Shown here: piece after piece, positions 17,034 through 24,318 of the stretch
How positions within the stretch are numbered: the stretch's first letter is position 1
Layout: the number at the start of each line of letters is the position of its first letter
DNA from: Bacteroidota bacterium
GTDB taxonomy: Bacteria; Bacteroidota; Bacteroidia; Bacteroidales; Prolixibacteraceae
Reading direction: 5' to 3'
Assembly (NCBI GenBank): GCA_030698405.1
Contig: JAUYMU010000056.1
Location: 1-64,000 of the forward strand
DNA length: 64,000 bases
Made by a program: the position numbers and the translations under genes
The notes under the pieces: model-generated
Seen by the model: only the letters and a program-made list of their open reading frames with translations
Told to the model about the DNA's origin: nothing
Databases searched by the model: none

Positions 17034-17450
17034 ATGGATGAAAAGGTGTTGCACGCAGGAGTTGTTCAGGATGTTTCAGCGAATAAAATTACAGTAGCCA
17101 TAATTAATGCTTCTGCCTGTTCCTCCTGCCATGCAAAAGGAGCTTGTCTTGCTTCAGATATGAAAGAAAAGGAAATCGAAATCTATAATTTCACAGGAGA
17201 TTATCATCCCGGACAACATGTAAACATTGTAGGCCGGACATCTCAGGGATTCAAAGCTGCTTTTTATGGTTACGTTTTGCCATTCATTCTGGTTTTCACT
17301 ACACTTATTTTGAGCATTTCGCTCACCAATAGCGAAGGTATAGCTGGACTGTTATCGCTGGCAATCCTTATTCCATACTATGCCGCACTTTATTTTTTCA
17401 GAAATAAAATTAAACGTTCTTTTGAATTCGAAATCGCTGCAATAAATTAA
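17034..17450 (+). CDS. RseC/SoxR-reducing-system family protein
   Basis: 138-residue membrane protein that heads the rnf operon, as is usual in Bacteroidota. The N-terminal soluble part carries a CSSCHAKGAC cysteine cluster (about residues 29-38: Cys29, Cys32, Cys38), probably metal or Fe-S binding, then two transmembrane segments (about 78-98 and 102-122) and a short basic tail. RseC-like proteins are tied to Rnf/Rsx electron transfer, but the exact role is unsettled. It ends 9 bases before rnfB. Confidence 0.88.
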   Translation: MDEKVLHAGVVQDVSANKITVAIINASACSSCHAKGACLASDMKEKEIEIYNFTGDYHPGQHVNIVGRTSQGFKAAFYGYVLPFILVFTTLILSISLTNSEGIAGLLSLAILIPYYAALYFFRNKIKRSFEFEIAAIN

Positions 17451-17459
17451 TTAAACTGT

Positions 17460-18377
17460 ATGACTACAATTATTTTATATACCGTTTTAACCCTCAGCAT
17501 TATTGGAGTTTTGTCGGCAATCATTCTGTATTTTGTTGCTCAAAAATTCAAAGTGTATGAAGATCCAAGGATTGGACAGGTTGAAACCGCACTGCCCGGA
17601 GCCAATTGTGGAGGTTGTGGATTTGCCGGTTGCCGTGCTTTTGCTGAAGCTTGTGTAAGTAAAGGTGAACTTGCCGATTTGTTCTGCCCTGTTGGCGGAA
17701 ACGATACCATGAGCGGAGTTGCTGATATTCTGGGCATAGTTGCAGAAAAAAAAGATCCACGTGTTGCTGTTGTGAGATGCAATGGAACCTGTGAACACCG
17801 TCCGAAAACAAATTTTTTCGACGGTCCGGTGTCGTGCGCAATTGCATCAACGCTATACAGTGGCGATACAGGTTGCCAATACGGATGTTTGGGCTGTGGC
17901 GATTGCGTTGTGTCTTGCGACTTTGATGCCATTCACATGAATCCGGTTACCGGATTGCCTGAAGTGGATGACGAAAAATGTGTGGCTTGCGGCGCCTGTG
18001 TGAGAGCATGTCCGAAAACACTGATTGAATTAAGGAAGAAGCGGCCAAAAGACCGGAAAATATATGTGTCATGCCGTAATCAGGATAAAGGTGGAGTTGC
18101 CCGCAAATCATGTGCAGTGGCTTGTATCGGTTGCAGTAAATGTGAAAAGGAATGTAAATTCGATGCAATAACAATCGCCAATAATCTTGCATTTATTGAT
18201 TCTGATAAATGTACACTTTGCCGGAAATGTGTTTCCGTTTGCCCAACCAATGCAATTATTGAGTATAATTTTCCGCCACGAAAAGTTGTTGTTGCAGAAC
18301 AACCTGTTTCTGCGCCTGAAAAACCCATAGAGGTTATGGTTCCGATTTCGACAGAACCAAAATCATCTGAAATTTAA
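17460..18377 (+). CDS. rnfB: Rnf electron transport complex subunit RnfB
   Basis: 305-residue Fe-S subunit that takes electrons from ferredoxin. An N-terminal membrane helix (residues 6-28) is followed by the CGGCGFAGC cluster motif (about 52-60, with a further Cys downstream) and several ferredoxin-type 4Fe-4S motifs: [38 protein letters not shown] and [12 protein letters not shown]. The tail is Pro/Glu rich (residues 280-305). It lies second in an rseC-rnfBCDGEA operon with tight spacing. The Rnf complex couples reduced ferredoxin oxidation and NAD+ reduction to ion (Na+ or H+) export. Confidence 0.96.
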   Translation: MTTIILYTVLTLSIIGVLSAIILYFVAQKFKVYEDPRIGQVETALPGANCGGCGFAGCRAFAEACVSKGELADLFCPVGGNDTMSGVADILGIVAEKKDPRVAVVRCNGTCEHRPKTNFFDGPVSCAIASTLYSGDTGCQYGCLGCGDCVVSCDFDAIHMNPVTGLPEVDDEKCVACGACVRACPKTLIELRKKRPKDRKIYVSCRNQDKGGVARKSCAVACIGCSKCEKECKFDAITIANNLAFIDSDKCTLCRKCVSVCPTNAIIEYNFPPRKVVVAEQPVSAPEKPIEVMVPISTEPKSSEI

Positions 18378-18395
18378 TTTATTAGGAGGAATATC

Positions 18396-19727
18396 GTGTT
18401 AAAAACATTTAAAATAGGAGGCGTTCATCCGGCTGAGAATAAACTTTCAGCCTCGAAAGCAATTGAAGTGCTTGCCCTTCCAAAAACAGTTTTTATTCCT
18501 GTTGGCCAGCATATTGGCGCACCTGCCGAAGCGATTGTCAAAAAAGGTGACAAATTAATGGTCGGACAACTCATCGCGAAATCTTCGGGATTCGTTTCTG
18601 CCAACATTCATTCGTCGGTTTCAGGAACAGTAAAAAAGGTAGAGACAGGTCCCGACACTTCAGGATATCCGAAAATGGGTATTTATATTGATGTGGAAGA
18701 CGATATTTGGGATGAACAGATTGATAGGAGTGCCGATTTAAAATCAGAAATAAACCTTGATTCGGCTGCTATACTTGCCAAAATTCAGAATGCAGGAATT
18801 GTAGGTCTGGGTGGGGCAACTTTCCCAACCCATGTGAAACTGATGCCGCCGAAAGGAATGAAAGCGGAAGTTTTGCTGATCAACGGAGTGGAATGTGAGC
18901 CATATCTCACCTCCGATCACCGGATGATGCTGGAGCACGGAGAGGAGCTCATTGTTGGAGTTAAGTTGCTAATGCTTGCCCTGAACGTTGACAAGGCTAC
19001 CATCGGAATTGAAAACAATAAACCGGATGCCATCGCCAAAATGAGCGGTCTGGCAGCGCGGCACAAAAACATATCGGTTATCCCGCTGAAAGTTAAATAT
19101 CCGCAGGGTGGCGAAAAACAATTGATTAAAGCTGTTACCGGTCGCGAAGTTCCATCAGGAGCGTTGCCAATTTCGGTTGGGGCAGTGGTTACCAACATTG
19201 CTACCACTTTTGCTGTTTACGAAGCGGTTCAGAAAAACAAACCTTTGTTTGAACGGGTGGTTACGGTTACCGGCAAAACGGTAAAAAATCCATCAAATTT
19301 TAAAGTTCGAATTGGTACAACCGTCAGCGAATTGATTGAAGCCGCGGGTGGACTTCCGGAGAATTGCGGGAAAATTATCAACGGCGGCCCGATGATGGGG
19401 AAGGCGTTTGCCAATACCGAAATACCTGTAAGCAAAGGCACTTCAGGAATTTTAATTATGCCTGAAAAAGAAGCAAAACGCAGCGAAACGATGCCATGTA
19501 TTCGTTGCTCCCGTTGTGTTTCGGTATGCCCAATGGGTCTGGAACCTTTTCTGCTGATGACACTTTCTGAAAGACAAGTCTGGGAACAGTTAGAAACCGA
19601 AAAGGTGATGGATTGTATTGAATGTGGCTCTTGCAGTTATACTTGTCCGGCCAACCGTCCATTGCTCGATTTTATCAGGCTTGGAAAAGTGAAGGTTGGA
19701 GCATTGATAAGAAGCAGAAAACCATAG
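18396..19727 (+). CDS. rnfC: Rnf complex subunit RnfC
   Basis: 443-residue peripheral subunit that holds the NADH/FMN site. It starts with GTG at 18396, 8 bases after an AGGAGGA-like purine run, giving MLKTFKIGGVHPAENK. An N-terminal barrel-sandwich domain (KGDKLMVGQLIAK...SGTV) precedes the NADH-dehydrogenase-like domain with GLGGATFPTHVK (about 129-140) and INGVECEPYLTSD, then a SLBB domain, and two 4Fe-4S motifs, CIRCSRCVSVCP and CIECGSCSYTCP, at about 369-420. It is part of the rnf operon; a 128-base spacer follows. Confidence 0.96.
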   Translation: MLKTFKIGGVHPAENKLSASKAIEVLALPKTVFIPVGQHIGAPAEAIVKKGDKLMVGQLIAKSSGFVSANIHSSVSGTVKKVETGPDTSGYPKMGIYIDVEDDIWDEQIDRSADLKSEINLDSAAILAKIQNAGIVGLGGATFPTHVKLMPPKGMKAEVLLINGVECEPYLTSDHRMMLEHGEELIVGVKLLMLALNVDKATIGIENNKPDAIAKMSGLAARHKNISVIPLKVKYPQGGEKQLIKAVTGREVPSGALPISVGAVVTNIATTFAVYEAVQKNKPLFERVVTVTGKTVKNPSNFKVRIGTTVSELIEAAGGLPENCGKIINGGPMMGKAFANTEIPVSKGTSGILIMPEKEAKRSETMPCIRCSRCVSVCPMGLEPFLLMTLSERQVWEQLETEKVMDCIECGSCSYTCPANRPLLDFIRLGKVKVGALIRSRKP

Positions 19728-19855
19728 GAATTTAAACCAATAAGAAACATTGAATAAGAAATAAGAAACATCGAAGTGACTGTTCCTGATTTCTTATTTC
19801 TTGTTCCTCATTTGATATTATAGTTGAAAGAATAATTTAACATACATAAAGAAAG
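19728..19855. repeat. rnfC-rnfD spacer with inverted AAGAAATAAGAAA repeat
   Basis: The longest gap in the operon. AATAAGAAA-type units (19740-19771) pair with TTTCTTATTTCTTG (19788-19801), giving a long AT-rich hairpin. It could set relative expression or RNA processing between rnfC and rnfD. Confidence 0.5.
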
Positions 19856-20857
19856 ATGGGTAAACTTTTTACGATATCTCCTTCACCGCATGTACACTCG
19901 GGCGATTCGGTGAATAAAATCATGTACGGTGTTATCTTGGCGCTGTTACCTGCATTTATCTGGTCGGTGATGATGTTCGGCCTCGATTCGGTTCGGGTTA
20001 CGCTTATTGCGGTAGCTGCTTGTGTGGCATTCGAACTGCTGATTCAGAAATTTATTCTGAAAGTTAAGCCACAGATTGCCGACGGATCAGCGGCATTGAC
20101 GGGCGTTTTGCTCGCGTTTAATGTCCCCGCATCGGTTCCATCGTGGATGCTGATTGTAGGAGCGCTGGTTTCAATCGGAATCGCAAAAATGCCTTTTGGC
20201 GGATTGGGCAACAACCCTTTTAATCCGGCATTGGTGGGTCGTGTATTTATGCTTATTTCATTTCCGGTAAACATGACATCATGGCCGGTAGCCGGTTCTT
20301 TCGGCGTTGATGCTGTAACTGCCGCAACACCGCTGGCACTCCTGAAGGAAGGAATTAAAAGTGGACAGCCGGTTGTTGAAATATTAAAAGGCTTGCCTGC
20401 AAATATGGATTTGTTTCTTGGAAACATGGGAGGTTCGCTGGGCGAAATATCAGCGCTGGCACTTTTGCTTGGCGGAGTTTTTATGCTGATACGCAAAATA
20501 ATTACCTGGCACATTCCGGTTTCAGTCATGGTTTCGGCTGCAATTTTCTCCGGAATATTCTGGCTGATTGATCCAACTAAATTTGCTGATCCGATTTTTC
20601 ACCTTGTCACCGGCGGCTTAATGCTTGGGGCATTTTTTATGGCAACCGACATGGTCACTTCACCAATGAACCCAAAGGCTCAAATAATATTCGGCGCCGG
20701 AATCGGAATATTGACCATTCTTATCAGGTTTTGGGGAGCTTACCCTGAAGGTGTTTCGTTTGCAATTCTGATCATGAATGCATTGGTTCCGCTGCTCAAC
20801 CGGTATGTTAAACCCAAACGGTTCGGCGAAGTAAAAATTCAATCCACAAAAGGATAG
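19856..20857 (+). CDS. rnfD: Rnf complex subunit RnfD
   Basis: 333-residue integral membrane subunit (NqrB/RnfD family) with about nine hydrophobic segments. The motif VTAATPLA contains Thr158, the expected site of covalent FMN attachment (family pattern SGAT-like). Other conserved blocks are GGLGNNPFNPALVGRVF (115-131) and MATDMVTSPMNPKAQ near the end. FMN would be attached by an ApbE transferase, which is not encoded here. Two bases separate it from rnfG. Confidence 0.96.
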   Translation: MGKLFTISPSPHVHSGDSVNKIMYGVILALLPAFIWSVMMFGLDSVRVTLIAVAACVAFELLIQKFILKVKPQIADGSAALTGVLLAFNVPASVPSWMLIVGALVSIGIAKMPFGGLGNNPFNPALVGRVFMLISFPVNMTSWPVAGSFGVDAVTAATPLALLKEGIKSGQPVVEILKGLPANMDLFLGNMGGSLGEISALALLLGGVFMLIRKIITWHIPVSVMVSAAIFSGIFWLIDPTKFADPIFHLVTGGLMLGAFFMATDMVTSPMNPKAQIIFGAGIGILTILIRFWGAYPEGVSFAILIMNALVPLLNRYVKPKRFGEVKIQSTKG

Positions 20858-20859
20858 TT

Positions 20860-21438
20860 ATGGCAAAGAAAGAATCAACATTTAAAAATATGACGATTGC
20901 ACTTTTCGTCATCACAGCGGTGGCAGGTTTGGCCCTCTCTGCTGTTTATTCGGTTACCAAGGAGCCAATTGCAGCATCGCAAAAGGCGAAAATTAACAAT
21001 GCGATTAAAATGGTTATTCCCGAATTTGAATCCATTTTAGACACCGTTTTAATGCCTGAAGATGGAAAAGACAGTATTACAGTTCACCGTTTGCTGAAAG
21101 GCACTGAGAACTCGGGCGTTGCTGTTCAAACATATACCGACGACGGATTTAGCGGTCGATTTACACTTATGGTTGGGTTCTTGCCTGACGGTTCCATTAG
21201 CAATATTGAAGTACTCGAACACAAGGAAACGCCCGGCCTTGGGACAAAAATGGCATTGCCGGCATTTAAAGATCAGTTTAAAGGTGTGAAACTTTCTGAC
21301 TTACCGGGTGAGAAGATACTGGTTAAAAAAGATGGTGGTCAGGTTGATGCAATTACAGCGGCAACTATCAGTAGTCGTGCTTTTTGCGATGCAGTAAACC
21401 GCGCCCATGCAATTAATAAAAAAGGAGAAAAACAATGA
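20860..21438 (+). CDS. rnfG: Rnf complex subunit RnfG
   Basis: 192 residues: one N-terminal membrane helix (11-31) and an extracytoplasmic FMN-binding domain. The motif DAITAATISS carries Thr169, the expected covalent FMN site, and GTKMALPAF/ETPGLGTK (123-137) is the conserved flavin-domain segment. Its stop overlaps the rnfE start by 4 bases (ATGA), so translation is coupled. Confidence 0.95.
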   Translation: MAKKESTFKNMTIALFVITAVAGLALSAVYSVTKEPIAASQKAKINNAIKMVIPEFESILDTVLMPEDGKDSITVHRLLKGTENSGVAVQTYTDDGFSGRFTLMVGFLPDGSISNIEVLEHKETPGLGTKMALPAFKDQFKGVKLSDLPGEKILVKKDGGQVDAITAATISSRAFCDAVNRAHAINKKGEKQ

Positions 21439-22025
21439 ATCAGGTAAATAATTTCACCAAAGGTTTCTTCAGAGAAAATCCTATTTTGGTTTTGATGCTA
21501 GGCGCCTGCCCAACACTGGCGGTAACTTCGTCAGCAATAAACGGGATGGGAATGGGACTTGCAACCACGTTTGTGCTTTTCATGTCGAATGTTTTCATCT
21601 CGATGGTAAAGAATTTTGTGCCCGATAAAGTTCGTATCCCTGCTTTCGTGGTCGTGATCGCCAGTTTTGTGACGGTCGTGGATTTACTGATGCAGGCCTA
21701 TACACCCGCGCTTTCAAAGCAGTTGGGAATTTTCATTCCGCTGATCGTAGTAAACTGTATTGTTCTTGGACGTGCGGAAGCTTTCGCTGCCAAAAACAAT
21801 GTCTTTTCATCCATGATCGACGGCCTTGGAATGGGGCTCGGTTTCACCATGGCATTGGTTATCCTTGGCGGAATTCGTGAAATGCTGGGTGCCGGTTCAC
21901 TCTTCGGGTACAAATTTATTGCAGAAAGCGCTGATGGAATTCTGGTATTCATTCTTGCGCCGGGAGCCTTTATTACCCTGGGTTTCCTGATTGCAATCCT
22001 GAAAAAATTAAACAAAACTTCGTAA
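21435..22025 (+). CDS. rnfE: Rnf complex subunit RnfE
   Basis: 196-residue membrane protein, six hydrophobic segments, with the RnfA/RnfE/NqrD/NqrE family signature: LGACPTLAVTSSA near the start, LIVVNCIVLGRAEAFAAKN (about 99-117) and GLGMGLGFTMALVILGGIREMLG. The two half-domains contribute the intramembrane iron site with RnfA in this family. It is spaced 12 bases from rnfA. Confidence 0.95.
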   Translation: MNQVNNFTKGFFRENPILVLMLGACPTLAVTSSAINGMGMGLATTFVLFMSNVFISMVKNFVPDKVRIPAFVVVIASFVTVVDLLMQAYTPALSKQLGIFIPLIVVNCIVLGRAEAFAAKNNVFSSMIDGLGMGLGFTMALVILGGIREMLGAGSLFGYKFIAESADGILVFILAPGAFITLGFLIAILKKLNKTS

Positions 22026-22037
22026 TCAGATTCAATC

Positions 22038-22610
22038 ATGGAATATATCATTATCGTTATATCAGCCGTCTTTGTAAACAACATTGTTCTGGCGCAGTTC
22101 CTCGGAATTTGTCCGTTTCTGGGTGTAAGCAACAAAACTGAAACTGCTTTTGGAATGGGCGCTTCAGTTCTTTTCGTTATGACATTGGCTACCATTGTTA
22201 CTTATTTGGTGCAGGTATTTGTGCTTGTTCCGCTCAATCTGGCTTTCCTGCAAACCATCAGTTTTATCCTGATTATAGCGGCGCTGGTTCAAATGCTCGA
22301 AATTATCCTGAAAAAAGTAAGTCCTACCTTGTATCAGGCTTTGGGAATTTATTTACCCCTGATTACTACCAATTGCGCAGTGATGGGAGTTGCAATCCTT
22401 GTGATTAAAAAAGATTTCAATCTGGCAGAATCGGTGGTTTTTGCTGTTGCCAACGCGATTGGTTTTGCACTGGCGCTGGTTATTTTCTCAGGAATACGCG
22501 AACAACTTGCATTGGCCGATGTTCCGAAAGGCATGAAAGGAATTCCGATTGCGCTGGTTACCGCCGGTATTCTGGCTCTGGCATTTATGGGTTTCGCAGG
22601 ACTGGTATAG
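22038..22610 (+). CDS. rnfA: Rnf complex subunit RnfA
   Basis: 190-residue membrane subunit, six hydrophobic segments, inverse-topology partner of RnfE. Family motifs are FVNNIVLAQFLGICPFLGVS (about 14-33), LPLITTNCAVMGVAIL and ALVIFSGIREQLA. It is the last gene of the rnf operon; a terminator-like hairpin follows at 22760-22785, 150 bases later. Confidence 0.95.
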   Translation: MEYIIIVISAVFVNNIVLAQFLGICPFLGVSNKTETAFGMGASVLFVMTLATIVTYLVQVFVLVPLNLAFLQTISFILIIAALVQMLEIILKKVSPTLYQALGIYLPLITTNCAVMGVAILVIKKDFNLAESVVFAVANAIGFALALVIFSGIREQLALADVPKGMKGIPIALVTAGILALAFMGFAGLV

Positions 22611-22759
22611 GGAATGATGATTGATGAATGATGATTGGTGAATGGGTTTCGCATTTTGGTCATTGTTTGCTATTTAAGCGCGACACCTACTTGGATATTC
22701 AATATTGGAAATTGGTTATTGGATATTAATGGTTGTCCGTATGAATCTATAAAAATACA

Positions 22760-22785
22760 AGCAGCTTTCGATGGGCTGCTTTTTT
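22760..22785 (+). terminator. Terminator after the rnf operon
   Basis: AGCAGC (22760-22765) pairs with GCTGCT (22775-22780), followed by a run of T. An ATG at 22771 that could extend the next gene lies inside this hairpin, which argues for the later start at 22798. Confidence 0.75.
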
Positions 22786-22797
22786 ACTTTCAGGAAA

Positions 22798-23739
22798 ATG
22801 AATAGCGAAAATTTGAGCGTTAGAAAACGATTATCATTCTGTGTTAAAACTTCACTTCCACAGGGAACAAAAACGGCTATTTGGTTGCTGAAGCTGACCA
22901 TTCCGGTGACGTTCGCCGTTTTTTTACTTGATTTTTTCGGCATTCTGAATGTCGTAGCCGGCTGGGTTGCTCCATTATTTAAGCTGATCGGATTGTCAGG
23001 GCAGGCCTCCATTGTGCTGATCACTAGTTTTTTCACCAACATTTATTCTGTAATTGCTGTAATGACAACTCTCGGAATCGGACACCGCGAAGGAACAATC
23101 CTTGCATTAATGTGCCTGATTTCTCATGCGTTGATCGTAGAAACAGCCATTCAGAAAAGAACCGGATCAACACCCTGGAGAATGGTTTTAACGCGAATAT
23201 CAGCCAGCTTTATTGCTGCCTGGGGCTTGAATTTATTGCTTCCGGGGGAAATGGTTGTCGCAAATGAAAACCTCATCAGGGAAACAACTGCTTTTTCACC
23301 TGCCCTTATAAATTGGCTGACAGACATGGCAATCACCACCGTGAAAATTATTATCCTGGTAAATTTGCTTCTGATTATACAGCGGATACTGAATGAATTT
23401 GGATTGATCAGATGGATTTTGAAACCATTTATTCCTTTATTGCGCCTTATGGGTTTACCTGCCAATACCGGATTTTTGTGGATGATTGCCAATACTTTAG
23501 GTCTTTCGTATGGTGGAGCTATCATGATAAGTGAGTCGGAAGAAGGTAAATTAAGTAAGGAAGATGCTGATCTGCTGAACCATCATATTGCAGTTTCTCA
23601 CTCACAACTTGAAGATCCGCTTTTATTTGTGGCGATAGGCTATCCCATCTTTATCCTGATTTGGCCGCGGATAATACTTGCAATTGTTTTTGTCTGGATA
23701 AGGCGATTGGAAATTTGGATCAAAACAAAAAGGGCATAA
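22798..23739 (+). CDS. Nucleoside-recognition (Gate) domain membrane protein
   Basis: 313 residues from MNSENLSVRKRL, with about eight hydrophobic segments in two Gate-like halves (LLKLTIPVTFAVFLLDFFGILN, and the second half from residue 175 on). The conserved segment NTLGLSYGGAIMISESEEGKLS (about 228-249) marks the spore-maturation-SpmA/B-like / nucleoside-recognition group. The transported or sensed substrate is unknown. Start chosen because ATG 22771 is in the rnf terminator. It is a single gene ending in a strong hairpin shared with the convergent downstream gene. Confidence 0.82.
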   Translation: MNSENLSVRKRLSFCVKTSLPQGTKTAIWLLKLTIPVTFAVFLLDFFGILNVVAGWVAPLFKLIGLSGQASIVLITSFFTNIYSVIAVMTTLGIGHREGTILALMCLISHALIVETAIQKRTGSTPWRMVLTRISASFIAAWGLNLLLPGEMVVANENLIRETTAFSPALINWLTDMAITTVKIIILVNLLLIIQRILNEFGLIRWILKPFIPLLRLMGLPANTGFLWMIANTLGLSYGGAIMISESEEGKLSKEDADLLNHHIAVSHSQLEDPLLFVAIGYPIFILIWPRIILAIVFVWIRRLEIWIKTKRA

Positions 23740-23740
23740 A

Positions 23741-23784
23741 AAAACAAGTTTCAGAAGGAAAGTGACCTTTTTGAAACTTGTTTT
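23741..23784. terminator. Bidirectional terminator
   Basis: AAAACAAGTTTCA (23741-23753) pairs perfectly with TGAAACTTGTTTT (23772-23784). It lies between two convergent genes and ends both transcripts. Confidence 0.88.
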
Positions 23785-23808
23785 AAGATTTGAGAATATC
23801 GTTAACGA

Positions 23809-24186
23809 TTATTGTCCCTGCATCCTTTTGGCACGTTCTTCTGCTTGTTGCTTGCGGAATGCATCCAATTTCACGCCTTGTTCAGGAGTTAAAACTTCTT
23901 TTAATTTCTTATCAGTCTCAGCCATCATTTTGGTTCTCTCTTCGCGCATTTTGTCGCGGTCCATGTCGCCACTTTCACGCATTTTTGCCCATGCTTCAGA
24001 TTGCTTTTTCTGAGCTTCGGTAACAATGGGAGTAATCTTGGCAACATCCTCCGTTGATAAACCTAAAGCGGTCGTGAGACCAGTGATTTCTCTTTGAAGC
24101 CGTTCTGCAGGATCTCCTCCAGGTTGAGCAAAACTTGAACCGACAGCCATAATGGCAACTAAAACAATCAGTACTAATTTTTTCAT
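23809..24186 (-). CDS. Small periplasmic helical protein (DUF4890/Spy-like)
   Basis: 125 residues with a signal peptide (MKKLVLIVLVAIMAVGSSFAQ, 1-21), then a charged helical region with LGLSTEDVAKITPIVTEAQKK and LKEVLTPEQGVKLDAFRKQQAEERAKRMQ. The LTPEQ motif and length resemble LTXXQ/Spy-type or DUF4890 proteins, small periplasmic chaperone-like or metal-stress proteins. No cysteine. The ORF is monocistronic; a bidirectional terminator lies at 23741-23784. Confidence 0.75.
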   Translation of the reverse strand: MKKLVLIVLVAIMAVGSSFAQPGGDPAERLQREITGLTTALGLSTEDVAKITPIVTEAQKKQSEAWAKMRESGDMDRDKMREERTKMMAETDKKLKEVLTPEQGVKLDAFRKQQAEERAKRMQGQ

Positions 24187-24257
24187 AATTATTTATTTAA
24201 AGTTCTTGCGTTTGACAATATTATCTTCATTTGGTTTAACCTGATTAAAAATAAAAA

Positions 24258-24288
24258 ATCCCCTTCGGAAACCATTACCGAAGGGGAT
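24258..24288 (-). terminator. Terminator of the GH3 gene
   Basis: ATCCCCTTCGG and CCGAAGGGGAT form an 11-base-pair stem with a 9-base loop; on the minus strand it is followed by TTTTTTATTTTT. It lies 31 bases after the GH3 stop. Confidence 0.9.
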
Positions 24289-24318
24289 CACACACACAAA
24301 CAAATCACTAAACCAACC

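Noticed and set aside
17034-22610. Na+-NQR instead of Rnf
   Set aside because: RnfB with its ferredoxin motifs and RnfC with two 4Fe-4S motifs are present, and there is no NqrF.
22771-22797. Upstream ATG extending the Gate-domain protein
   Set aside because: It is inside the rnf terminator hairpin.
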